Shown in pieces: positions 8,562-17,540 of a stretch of DNA of 64,000 nt. Numbering within the stretch: position 1 is the stretch's first letter; each line of letters starts with the position of its first letter. The position numbers and the translations under genes were made by a program. The stretch is from assembly GCF_027487935.1 (NCBI RefSeq), contig NZ_JAIYCP010000005.1:62001-126000 (forward strand), in the 5' to 3' direction. The stretch is from Brevundimonas sp. Lineage in GTDB: Bacteria > Pseudomonadota > Alphaproteobacteria > Caulobacterales > Caulobacteraceae. A model generated the notes under the pieces. The model was given only the letters and a program-made list of their open reading frames with translations. It was not told where the DNA came from and ran no database searches.

Positions 8562-9131
8562 ATGGCAAAAATCAACGGCAACAACATCAAGCCCGGCATG
8601 GTCCTTGAGCACAACAAGGGCCTTTGGGTCGTGACCAAGGCCAGCCACGTCAAGCCGGGCAAGGGCGGTGCCTTCGCCAACATCGAGGCCAAGAACCTCG
8701 AAACCGGCAACAAGCTGAACGAACGCTTCCGCTCGGAAGACAAGGTCGAGCGCGTCACGCTGGAACAGAAGGAGTTCTCCTATCTGTACGAGCAGGGCGA
8801 CGCCCTGGTGTTCATGGATGACGCCACCTACGAACAGACCGAGCTGCAGAAGGACTGGGTCGGCGAGGACCGCGTCGCCTACCTCCAGGACGGCATGAAG
8901 GTCGTCATCGAGATGCACGAGGACCGTCCGATCGGCCTGACCCTGCCCGACCAGGTCACGCTGGAAGTCGTCGAGACCGAGCCCACCGTGAAGGGCCAGA
9001 CCGCCTCTTCGTCCTACAAGCCGGCCATCGCCAACAACGGCGTCCGCATCATGATCCCGCCCTATATGGGCGTGGGTGAGCGGATCGTCGTCGACACCAC
9101 GACGGGCGAATACGTCCGGCGCGCTGAGTAG
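8562..9131 (+). CDS. efp: elongation factor P
   Basis: The 189-residue protein has the three beta-barrel domains of EF-P, which binds between the P and E sites of the ribosome and relieves stalling at polyproline. Lys34 in KPGKGGAF is the position modified with beta-lysine in bacteria that have EpmA/EpmB; no epm gene lies nearby to show whether this is used. The C-terminal domain ([32 protein letters not shown]) is intact. The many proline-rich secreted proteins encoded in the window are plausible clients. A strong tandem-heptamer hairpin follows the stop. Confidence 0.95.
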   Translation: MAKINGNNIKPGMVLEHNKGLWVVTKASHVKPGKGGAFANIEAKNLETGNKLNERFRSEDKVERVTLEQKEFSYLYEQGDALVFMDDATYEQTELQKDWVGEDRVAYLQDGMKVVIEMHEDRPIGLTLPDQVTLEVVETEPTVKGQTASSSYKPAIANNGVRIMIPPYMGVGERIVVDTTTGEYVRRAE

Positions 9132-9142
9132 GGCTTAGAAAT

Positions 9143-9194
9143 TAGGGCTTAGGGCTTAGGGCTCGGAACCGCCTGCTTCCTAAGCCCTAAGCCC
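9143..9194. repeat. tandem-heptamer inverted repeat (TAGGGCT family)
   Basis: The left arm is built from repeats of TTAGGGC and the right arm from its complement. GGGCTTAGGGCTTAGG (9145-9160) is the exact reverse complement of 9179-9194, with an 18-base loop. Further partial units extend the structure to about 9129-9206. It can fold into a strong hairpin between efp and suhB and may act as a terminator, but it lacks a T-run. Confidence 0.75.
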
Positions 9195-9274
9195 CAAGCC
9201 CTACCCCCTTGAACTTCTCCGTCTGTCCGGGTCGCTCCGACCTTTTCAGGACCTTCGGACCAGGAGCTTCCCCC

Positions 9275-10078
9275 ATGGCCCTCGCCTCTGCCCTCGTTTC
9301 CGTCATGATCGACGCGGTCCGCAAGACCGCCCGGCCGATGCTGCGCGACTTCGGCGAGGTCGCCCAGCTGCAGGTGTCGCGCAAGGGTCCGGGCGACTTC
9401 GTCACCGCTGCCGACATCAAGGCCGAGGACACCCTGTTCGAACTGCTGATGAAGGCCCGCCCCGGCTACGGCTTCCTGGGCGAGGAGCGCGGCCTGATCG
9501 AGGGGACCGACAAGTCCCATATGTGGATCGTCGACCCGATCGACGGCACCACCAATTTCATGCACGCCATGCCGCATTTCGCGATCACGGTAGGCCTGCA
9601 GCGCACCGCCCCGGACGGCAGCTCCGAGATCGTGGCGGGCGTCACCTACAACCCCGTCATGAACGAGCTGTTCTGGGCCGAAAAGGGCAAGGGCTGCTAT
9701 CTGAACGACACCCGGATCAGGGTCGCCGCGCGCCGTGACCTGTCGGAAAGCCTGATCGCCACCGGCCTGCCCTTCATCGGCAAGACCGGCCACGCCCAGG
9801 CCATCAAGGACCTCCACGCCATCGGCCAGCGCGTCGCCGGCATTCGCCGTCTGGGCTCCGCCGCCCTCGACTTCGCCTGGGTCGCGGCGGGGCGCTACGA
9901 CGCCTTCTATGAACGCAACCTCCAGCCCTGGGACGTGGCGGCCGGCATCCTGTTCGTCACCGAGGCGGGCGGCATCGTCACCACCATCGACGGCGAGGGC
10001 CGCCCCGAGACGGGCGCCCAGATCCTGGCCACGAACTCGGACCTGCATCCGCAGCTGCTGAAGGTGTTGCGGGGGTAG
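9275..10078 (+). CDS. suhB: inositol monophosphatase family protein (SuhB-like)
   Basis: This 267-residue enzyme belongs to the Mg-dependent inositol monophosphatase/FBPase superfamily. Metal and phosphate motifs are visible: GDFVTAADIKAE, the Glu in GEERGLIEG, the hallmark WIVDPIDGTTNF, and the C-terminal YERNLQPWDVAAGILFVTEAGG. It hydrolyses phosphate from inositol phosphate or a related sugar phosphate; in E. coli SuhB also acts in rRNA antitermination. I chose the ATG at 9275 because AGGAG lies 8 bases upstream; the TTG at 9209 adds atypical residues. A plain phosphatase assignment is safer than the regulatory one. Confidence 0.88.
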   Translation: MALASALVSVMIDAVRKTARPMLRDFGEVAQLQVSRKGPGDFVTAADIKAEDTLFELLMKARPGYGFLGEERGLIEGTDKSHMWIVDPIDGTTNFMHAMPHFAITVGLQRTAPDGSSEIVAGVTYNPVMNELFWAEKGKGCYLNDTRIRVAARRDLSESLIATGLPFIGKTGHAQAIKDLHAIGQRVAGIRRLGSAALDFAWVAAGRYDAFYERNLQPWDVAAGILFVTEAGGIVTTIDGEGRPETGAQILATNSDLHPQLLKVLRG

Positions 10079-10151
10079 GCCCCTCGCCTCCCGCAATGGT
10101 TGCCGCGCCCGGGGTTTGCGGACATAGTCCGGTGAAGATCGGGGACCCCTC

Positions 10152-11537
10152 ATGACCATGTATTTCGTTGCCGGCGCTGTCGCGTTCGGACTCTTCGCCA
10201 TTGGATTCCTGATCGCCCTGGTTCTGCGCCGGGTGGTCCCGACCAACGAGGTTCACATCGTCCAGCGTGGACGGTCCCGCGTCAGCTACGGGGCCAGTCA
10301 GGACGCCGGCAACGTCTATTACGAATGGCCCGCCTTCCTGCCCAAAATCGGCGTGCTGGTGACCAAATTCCCGGTCTCCATCTTTGACGTCAACCTGAAG
10401 GACTATGAGGCCTATGACACCGGACGCCTGCCGTTCCGCGTCGACGTCCAGGCCTTCATGCGGATCGCCAAATCGGACACGGCAGCGGAAAAGGTCGCCA
10501 ATTTCGACGAGCTGCAGCACCAGCTGTCCGGCATCCTCCAGGGCGCGGTCCGCAATGTGCTGGCCACCCACAAGCTTGAGGACATCCTCGAGGCCCGCTC
10601 CACCCTGGCCGAGGCCTTCACCGGCCAGGTGGACAAGCAGCTCCAGGCCTGGGGCGTCGAGACGGTCAAGAACATCGAGTTCATGGACATCCGCGACAGC
10701 GCCAATTCCGAGGTCATCGCCAACATCATGGCGAAGGAAAAGTCCCGCATCGATCGCGAGAGCCGCGAGGCCGTGGCGATGAACAGCCAGATGGCCCGGA
10801 CCAAGGAAATCGAGGCCGAGCGCATCGTCGAGGTCAACAAACAGGACGCCCTGCAGCAGGTCGGCATGCGAACGGCCGAGCAGGAAAAACAGGTCGGCAT
10901 CGCCAAACAGGTCGCCGAACAGGAGGTGCTGGTCGCCCAGAAGGACACCACCGAACGCGAGATGGATGTGAAGCGTGTCGCCGATACGCGCGCCGCCGAC
11001 ATCGCCAAGGGGGTGGCGGAGGTCCAGGCCGCGCAGGAGCGCGAGGTGACCATCATCCGGGCCGAGGGACAGCGCCAGCAAGAGGTCATCGGCGCTGAGG
11101 CCGAACGGCAAAGGCTGGAACTGGTCGCGCAAGGCACCCTGGCGCAGCAGAAGCTCGACGCCGAAGGCCTGCTGGCACAGGGCCAGAGCCGCGCCGAAGC
11201 CGAGCGGCTGCTGCTTCTGGCACCGGTCTCGACCCAGATCGAACTGGCCCGCGAGATCGGCGGCAACGACGGCTACCAGACCTATCTGGTGCGCGTCGAG
11301 CAGATCAAGGCCGGCCAGACCGTGGGCGTCGCCCAGGCCGAGGCCCTGAAGGCCGCCGACATCAAGGTGATCGTGACCGGCGGCGATGTGCCCGCGGGCA
11401 TGAACAACATCACCGAGGTGTTCAGCGCCAAGGGCGGCCAGGCCCTGGGCGCCATGCTGGAAGGTCTGGCCCAGACCGACGCCGGCAAGGCCGTGGTCGA
11501 ACGGGCCACCAAGGGGTCGGCCAAGCCCAAGGAATAG
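10152..11537 (+). CDS. flotillin-like SPFH domain protein
   Basis: The 461-residue protein begins with one membrane helix (residues about 3-27), followed by an SPFH/band-7 domain (about 28-200) and a long Glu/Ala/Gln-rich coiled coil (about 200-370) typical of flotillins (ERIVEVNKQDALQQVGMRTAEQ). Flotillins oligomerise at the inner membrane and organise microdomains. No NfeD-like partner gene is adjacent, which is unusual for bacterial flotillin operons. It follows suhB by 73 bp on the same strand. The ATG at 10158 is an alternative start. Confidence 0.85.
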   Translation: MTMYFVAGAVAFGLFAIGFLIALVLRRVVPTNEVHIVQRGRSRVSYGASQDAGNVYYEWPAFLPKIGVLVTKFPVSIFDVNLKDYEAYDTGRLPFRVDVQAFMRIAKSDTAAEKVANFDELQHQLSGILQGAVRNVLATHKLEDILEARSTLAEAFTGQVDKQLQAWGVETVKNIEFMDIRDSANSEVIANIMAKEKSRIDRESREAVAMNSQMARTKEIEAERIVEVNKQDALQQVGMRTAEQEKQVGIAKQVAEQEVLVAQKDTTEREMDVKRVADTRAADIAKGVAEVQAAQEREVTIIRAEGQRQQEVIGAEAERQRLELVAQGTLAQQKLDAEGLLAQGQSRAEAERLLLLAPVSTQIELAREIGGNDGYQTYLVRVEQIKAGQTVGVAQAEALKAADIKVIVTGGDVPAGMNNITEVFSAKGGQALGAMLEGLAQTDAGKAVVERATKGSAKPKE

Positions 11538-11644
11538 CCGCCTTCAGGTCCGTCCAGCCGCCGGCGGGATCGACGGTCCGGTCTCGGGCCGTTGCGGACC
11601 TTGGCGGCGTCGCCGTTCCGCACCGGGGCTCGACCTTGCCCACC

Positions 11645-11775
11645 GTCATCCTCGGGCTTGATCCGGGGATCAGAGGCGAGAGGCGCTCCGGGTGCCGGTG
11701 TCGGCCACAGGCTCGCCCCCGTGCGATCTTCGACCGGGCCCCCTAAGGCCTGGTCCCCGGATCAGCGCCGGCAAC
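11645..11775. repeat. dispersed palindromic repeat region after the flotillin gene
   Basis: The gap between the flotillin-like gene and the pentapeptide-repeat gene contains GTCATCCTCGGGCTTGATCC, a form typical of short palindromic repeats scattered in alphaproteobacterial genomes, and an inverted copy of the CCGGGGATCAG-type core (GGTCCCCGGATCAG) near 11752 that runs into the end of the next gene. I see no gene here. Confidence 0.45.
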
Positions 11776-12922
11776 TCCGGAAGCAGCCGGGCGCGAACTG
11801 GGCACCCGTGAACGAGAAGTCACGTTTCGAACCTCCGGGCAGGATCAACGACCGGATGTCCGCGCCATCGAATCTGGCGTGCCACAGCAATGCACCTTTG
11901 AAGGAGGCACCGCGCAGGTCGGCGGATGTGAAATTGGCGTCGCGCAGGTCGGCACCATCAAAACAGGCTCCCTGAAGCTGGGCCCCGCTGAAATCAATGC
12001 CGACGGCGCAGGCTCCAGTTGCCGACAAGGCGGCGAGCTCCTTGCCTGCAAACAGGTTTCCTGTCGGGCGAAGATCCTGATTGTTGAGCATCGCCGGCCG
12101 TCCGACCCTGCCGTTTGTCTCGACCCATTGAATGTTTTCATGGATCAGGGCCGCGAGGGACGGAGCGAGGAGGAGCGCGGCCCGGGAAGGGTCGACGACG
12201 CAGTTGTCCAGGGCACCCGGATCGATGGTCGCTCGATCAAGGCGAACGCCCGTCATGACGGCCCCGGCAAGCTGGACACCGCTCAGATCCGATCCGGTCA
12301 GGTCGGCACCCTGTAGCAGGGCTCCACTGAGATTTGCCCATTTCAGCTTCGCATTCCTCAGCTTCACGCCCTTCATCGAGGCGTTCGACAGATCAACCGA
12401 GAACCGCTGCTCCAGGCCTTCGATGCTGTCGCCTTGCCGCAGCATCCGGAACCCGTCCTCCGTGTCGGCCCGGGCCAGCAGGGCCTGCCGCAGATCGGCG
12501 TCGTCGAGGTTCGCACCGGAGAGGTCAGCCCCACGAAGGTTTGCGCCTCGCAAATCGGCCTGCCGAAAATCGGCCTGCCGGGCATCTGTGCCGGGCAGGT
12601 TTGCGCAGTAGAAGGATGCGCGCTCGAAATTCACCTTCGAAAGCTTGGTGCGTTCGAGGTTGGCTCCGGTCAGATCGGCCTCGGCCAGCTGCCGCGCCCT
12701 GAAATCAAGATGGGGTGCCCGGATGTATTTGATCACCGCGCGACGGCCATTCGACTGACGCCGAACGTAACGTTCATGCGCCTCGAGGTAGCGATCCAGC
12801 ATGGCCTGGGTGAAGCTCGGAAGCTCCGCCAGGCCGTTATCGTAAGCGGATTTTGCTTCAGCCAAAACACGACATCCGGAGATGGCACGAATGTGCCTCA
12901 GTCCGCCGATCTTGATCCCCAA
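11762..12922 (-). CDS. pentapeptide-repeat protein
   Basis: The protein (up to 386 residues) has two runs of A(D/N)LxxA-type pentapeptide repeats, at about residues 80-140 and 175-235, and a third at about 305-360. They are separated by non-repeat linkers (ADTEDGFRMLRQGDSIEGLEQ; PSRAALLLAPSLAALIHENIQWVETNG). Such repeats form a right-handed quadrilateral beta-helix. The N-terminal 75 residues (LPSFTQAMLDRYLEAHERYVRRQ..RRAVIKYIRAPHLDF) are a separate domain I do not recognise. The start is uncertain: the track uses TTG at 12922 and the first ATG is 40 codons in. No gyrase-protection function can be claimed from the sequence. Confidence 0.72.
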   Translation of the reverse strand: MGIKIGGLRHIRAISGCRVLAEAKSAYDNGLAELPSFTQAMLDRYLEAHERYVRRQSNGRRAVIKYIRAPHLDFRARQLAEADLTGANLERTKLSKVNFERASFYCANLPGTDARQADFRQADLRGANLRGADLSGANLDDADLRQALLARADTEDGFRMLRQGDSIEGLEQRFSVDLSNASMKGVKLRNAKLKWANLSGALLQGADLTGSDLSGVQLAGAVMTGVRLDRATIDPGALDNCVVDPSRAALLLAPSLAALIHENIQWVETNGRVGRPAMLNNQDLRPTGNLFAGKELAALSATGACAVGIDFSGAQLQGACFDGADLRDANFTSADLRGASFKGALLWHARFDGADIRSLILPGGSKRDFSFTGAQFAPGCFRSCRR

Positions 12923-13121
12923 GCGTGAACTTCGGGATAACGGCAGTGTGCCAGGCGTTGGATGATCACGGGAGGGCCGGGTGCCAGAAGGTCCAGGCGT
13001 CCCCCGGACGTTCCGGCGCCGGGACGGTTGCGTCTTGCCTGCCTGCGGCTCAGAAACCTCAGGCCCGGTTCCGGGGACTGCCGGACCGTCCGCTTCCGGC
13101 GTCGCGTCCGCCCCTTGCCTG

Positions 13122-14822
13122 TTACCCGATCAGGCTTCTCGCCGCCGCCCGGGCCTCGTCGGTGACCACGGCCCCTGACAGCATCCGCGCGATCTCCTCG
13201 CGGCGGGCGTCATCGTCCAGCGCGTCGACCGTGGTCGTCGTCACCCCGCCCGCGTCGGCCTTGCGGACCTTCCAGTGGGCGTGGCCGCGGGCGGCGACCT
13301 GGGGGCTGTGGGTTACGACCAGGACCTGGGCACCCTTCGAAAGCCGCTCCAGCCGCGCGCCGACGGCCGAGGCCACGGCGCCGCCGACGCCCTGGTCGAC
13401 CTCGTCGAAGATCATCACCGGCTGGCGCTGGTCCTCGCGCCCGGCCAGGGCCGCCTTCATGGCCAGGGCGAAGCGGGCCAGTTCGCCGCCGGATGCAATG
13501 GCGTCCAGCGGGCCGAAGGGGGTGCCGGCATTGGTGGCGATCTCGAACCGGACCGTCTCGACGCCCAGCGGGCCGCGGCGGCCCTCGGTCACCGGCTCGA
13601 ACGCCACGCGGAAGCGGGCGCGCTCCAGCTTCAGCGGGGCCAGCTCCTCCATCACGGCGGCGGTCAGCCGGTCGGCGGCGGCCTCGCGGGCGGCGGTCAG
13701 GCGGCCGGCGGCCACATCATAGGCCTCGCGCGCGGCCGAGGCGGCGCGTTCGGCGGCGCTGATGGCATCGGCCCCGTCCTCGATCAGCCGCAGCTGTTCG
13801 CGGAACCGCAGGCGCAGGGCCGGCAGGCTGTCGACGGAGGCGTTCAGCTTGCGCGCGACGGCGCGCAGGGCGAACAGCCGCTCCTCGGCCTTGTCCAGCC
13901 GGCCGGGCTCGAAGTCGAAGGCATTGGCGGCGGCGTCGACGCAGGCGATGGCCTCTTCGGCCTCCACCATGGTGCGGTCGATGGCCTCGGCCGCGGCGGC
14001 CAGTTTCTGCAGCAGGGGGTGTTCGGGGTCGGTGCCCGCCTGCCCCGCCCGCGTTCGCGCATGTTCGACGGCGCGCAGGGCCGCCGACAGCTTCTGGGAC
14101 AGCTTGTCCCCGCCCAGCGACGCGCGGGCGTCGGCGAGGTCGGCGACGGCCTTTTCCGCCGCGCCGAGGATGGCGCGTTCGCCGGCCAGTTCGGTCTCCT
14201 CGTCGGCGCGCGGGTCCAGATCGTCGAGGTCGGCGAGGTTCCGGGTCAGCTCCTCGGCCCGCGAGGCGGCGTCGGCCGCCGCGGCCTTGAGGTCGGTGAC
14301 GGTGCGTTCGGCGGCCCTGAGCCGGTCGGCCGCCCGGGCGACCTCGTCCAGCGGGGGTTGCAGGCCGCCGTAGTTGTCCAGCAGGGCGCGGTGGGTCTTC
14401 CAGTCCAGCAGGCCCACGGTCTCGTGCTGGCCGTGGACCTCGACCAGGGCCTGGCCGATCTCGCGCAGGGCGGTGACGCCAGCCGGCTGGTCATTGACGA
14501 AGGCGCGGCTGCGGCCGTCGGCGGCCAGGGTGCGGCGCAGGATCAGCTCCTCGCCCGGGACCACGTCAAAGCCCCGCTCGCTGATCAGGGCGATCAGGGC
14601 GGGATCGTCAGGGGCGGTGAAGACGGCGGTGGCCGAGGCCTGTTTGGCCCCGGCCCGGACCAGACCGGCGTCCGCCCGCGCGCCCAGCGCCAGGCCGAGG
14701 GCGTCGAGGATGATCGACTTGCCCGCCCCGGTCTCGCCGGTCAGCACGGTCAGGCCGCCATGAACCTCAAGGTCGAGGGCGTCGACCAGCACAATGTCTC
14801 GGATGGACAGGGCGGTCAGCAT
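13122..14822 (-). CDS. recN: DNA repair protein RecN
   Basis: This 566-residue SMC-like ATPase acts in double-strand break repair. It shows the Walker A motif GETGAGKS near residue 30, a central coiled coil (about 150-340), the ABC signature region (IASGGELARFALAMKAAL) and the Walker B VMIFDEVDQGVGG. Length matches the family. It lies downstream of bamD on the same strand, an arrangement known in alphaproteobacteria, but here a brnTA module sits between them. Confidence 0.95.
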   Translation of the reverse strand: MLTALSIRDIVLVDALDLEVHGGLTVLTGETGAGKSIILDALGLALGARADAGLVRAGAKQASATAVFTAPDDPALIALISERGFDVVPGEELILRRTLAADGRSRAFVNDQPAGVTALREIGQALVEVHGQHETVGLLDWKTHRALLDNYGGLQPPLDEVARAADRLRAAERTVTDLKAAAADAASRAEELTRNLADLDDLDPRADEETELAGERAILGAAEKAVADLADARASLGGDKLSQKLSAALRAVEHARTRAGQAGTDPEHPLLQKLAAAAEAIDRTMVEAEEAIACVDAAANAFDFEPGRLDKAEERLFALRAVARKLNASVDSLPALRLRFREQLRLIEDGADAISAAERAASAAREAYDVAAGRLTAAREAAADRLTAAVMEELAPLKLERARFRVAFEPVTEGRRGPLGVETVRFEIATNAGTPFGPLDAIASGGELARFALAMKAALAGREDQRQPVMIFDEVDQGVGGAVASAVGARLERLSKGAQVLVVTHSPQVAARGHAHWKVRKADAGGVTTTTVDALDDDARREEIARMLSGAVVTDEARAAARSLIG

Positions 14823-14870
14823 GAACGGCGGCGATTCGGCATCGGCGTCAGTCTAGCAAACTGCGGACGA

Positions 14871-15170
14871 TCAATCCGTGAAACCGGCGGCCTGTCGCAG
14901 GGCGCGGTTGATGCGGGATTGCCAGCCGTCTCCCCCGGCCCGGAAGTAGTCCAGTATCTCCGCGTCCAGCCGAAGCGTGACCTGTTTCTTTGCAGAGGGC
15001 GAGCGAGGCCGACCGGGCGACCGCTTGAACTGCGCCAGCACATATTCCGGGAAAACGTCCCTGGCCGGACGCAGCCTGGCGGCGCGCTCGGCGGTCAGCT
15101 CGGGCGTGTCATCGTCGTCATCGACCAGATACTCAACCGGCGCCTCCGAGACGCCCTTGCCGTTTGGCAT
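14871..15170 (-). CDS. brnA: BrnA family antitoxin
   Basis: This 99-residue protein has an acidic N-terminal part (YLVDDDDDTPEL) that probably wraps the toxin. Its C-terminal ribbon-helix-helix DNA-binding part (KKQVTLRLDAEILDYFRAGG..WQSRINRALRQA) is characteristic of BrnA. In known BrnTA modules the antitoxin neutralises BrnT and the complex represses the promoter. The start overlaps the end of brnT by 38 bases, so translation is coupled, with toxin first and antitoxin second as in other BrnTA systems. Confidence 0.88.
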   Translation of the reverse strand: MPNGKGVSEAPVEYLVDDDDDTPELTAERAARLRPARDVFPEYVLAQFKRSPGRPRSPSAKKQVTLRLDAEILDYFRAGGDGWQSRINRALRQAAGFTD

Positions 15171-15417
15171 GCCGCTTCTCCCGTTCGTTCGCCTTCCGCA
15201 GGCTTATCGCGCGAGTCATGTCGTCCCGAACCACGAAGACCAGCACATAAAGCCTGCCGTCCAGATCACCGTAGGCTACCCACCGTCGTTCATCGTAGTC
15301 GAACCGGTCATCCGCTTCGACCAAGGAGTTCTCGAAAACGAAGTCTCGGGCGCGGCTCAACGACACGCCGTGTTTGGCGATATTCGCAGCGTCCTTCTTC
15401 GGATCGAAGATGATCAT
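15133..15417 (-). CDS. brnT: BrnT family ribonuclease toxin
   Basis: This 94-residue RelE-like toxin has the BrnT landmarks: N-terminal IIFDPKKDAANIAKHGVSL, the central DERRWVAYGDLDGRLYVLVFV, and the C-terminal ISLRKANEREKRHA containing the conserved Arg/Glu/Arg residues. BrnT cleaves mRNA and stops growth until BrnA binds it. It is intact, and the start codon lies inside a perfect 28-bp palindrome, leaving no room for a normal ribosome site; translation may be leaderless. The module sits between bamD and recN and looks like an acquired insertion in otherwise conserved housekeeping DNA. Confidence 0.88.
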   Translation of the reverse strand: MIIFDPKKDAANIAKHGVSLSRARDFVFENSLVEADDRFDYDERRWVAYGDLDGRLYVLVFVVRDDMTRAISLRKANEREKRHAKRQGRLGGAG

Positions 15418-15439
15418 TTATGTAGCTACATAAATGATC
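15412..15439. promoter_or_regulatory. 28-bp perfect palindrome, probable BrnA operator
   Basis: The half-site GATCATTTATGTAG is followed directly by its exact reverse complement. It is AT-rich against a GC-rich background and covers the brnT start codon. By analogy with autoregulated BrnTA modules it is the likely operator for BrnA. Confidence 0.75.
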
Positions 15440-15454
15440 GCGGTCAAGGTCCGA

Positions 15455-16300
15455 TCAGCCCGGAATGATCCGGCGCAGCCAGCTTTCGCGCTGGGCGGTC
15501 GGAGCCACCTCGGGCGTGCGGCCGTCCTCGGACAGCAGGGCATAGGCCTCGGCGTACCAGGGGCTGCCCGGATAGTTGAAGCCCAGCACGGCACCGTTGC
15601 GGGTCGCCTCTTCCTTGAGGCCGAGCACCAGATTGACCTCGACCAGGCGGAACAGGGCCTCGGGCGTGTGCGAGGTGCGCTGGTAGGCTTCGTTGTCGAT
15701 CACCGCCTTGTAGCGGTTGATCGCCGCCAGCGGCTGGCCGGCGCGCTGGTAGTAGCGGCCGATGGCCATTTCCTTGCCCGCCAGCTGGTCATTGACCATG
15801 TCGATCTTGACCGTGGCGTCGATGGCATAGGAGGTGCCGGGGTAACGGCGCTGCACATCCTTGAGCCCGTCCAGCGCCGCTTGGGCATAGCCCTGGTCGC
15901 GGCCCACGTCGGTGATCTGTTCGAAATTGCACAGGGCCTTCATGTAGAAGGCATAGGGCGCGCTGGGATTGCCGGGGAACAGCTGGATGAACCGGTCCGA
16001 GGCGGCGATGGCCTCGGCGTAGTTGTTGTTCTGATAATAGGCGTAGATCTGCATCAGGATCGAACGACGCGACCACTCCGAATACGGATGCTGGCGCTCG
16101 ACCTCCTGGAAATAGTCGATCGCATCGGCCCAGCGTTTGCTCTGCAGGCGCTGGTAGCCCGTGTTGTAGAGCGCCTCGACCGGCCGCTCTTCATAGGCCA
16201 GACGGGGACGATCGGTGCGGGCACCGCAGGCCGAGAGCGTCAGGGCCGACACAGCCACCGTGGCCAGGACCAGGCCGGAACGGAATTTGGAAGCAGGCAA
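15455..16300 (-). CDS. bamD: outer membrane protein assembly factor BamD
   Basis: The lipoprotein (about 281 residues) has a signal sequence ending in the lipobox LSAC and five TPR-like repeats (ALYNTGYQRLQSKRWADAIDYF, SRRSILMQIYAYYQNNNYAEAI and others). It is the essential outer-membrane lipoprotein of the BAM complex, which works with BamA to insert beta-barrel proteins. The track starts at TTG 16312; I prefer TTG 16300 because GAGG lies 6 bases ahead of it. Both starts are non-ATG. It is followed on the same strand by brnTA and recN. Confidence 0.92.
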   Translation of the reverse strand: MPASKFRSGLVLATVAVSALTLSACGARTDRPRLAYEERPVEALYNTGYQRLQSKRWADAIDYFQEVERQHPYSEWSRRSILMQIYAYYQNNNYAEAIAASDRFIQLFPGNPSAPYAFYMKALCNFEQITDVGRDQGYAQAALDGLKDVQRRYPGTSYAIDATVKIDMVNDQLAGKEMAIGRYYQRAGQPLAAINRYKAVIDNEAYQRTSHTPEALFRLVEVNLVLGLKEEATRNGAVLGFNYPGSPWYAEAYALLSEDGRTPEVAPTAQRESWLRRIIPG

Positions 16301-16520
16301 GGACGACCTCAACTTGAAATGCCGGCGGGCGTGGACCCGTCGGCGCCCCCGGAAAACGAGAGGCGATCTCTACACCAGCGAACCTGCCCACGCCAATCCG
16401 CGAAGAAGAACGCCAAAAAGGCGCGCCGCGCCTTGTGGCCGGGCCATCCACTGGTATGAAGCGCGCCAGCGCCGAGGATCCATTCTCAGCCCGGCGATGA
16501 CGGCGAAAGGATGACCGGAC

Positions 16521-17456
<936 letters not shown>

Positions 17457-17540
17457 CGGTCGGAAAACGCTTCTCCACGCGTTATAAGGGCTTGGAACCC
17501 CGGTGCCTCGCGGCGCCGTGCTTCGTTGTGAGGATTTCGC

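Noticed and set aside
13275-15413. 712-residue plus-strand ORF opposite recN and brnTA
   Set aside because: It runs antisense across three real genes and shows only low-complexity Gly/Gln/Arg-rich sequence.
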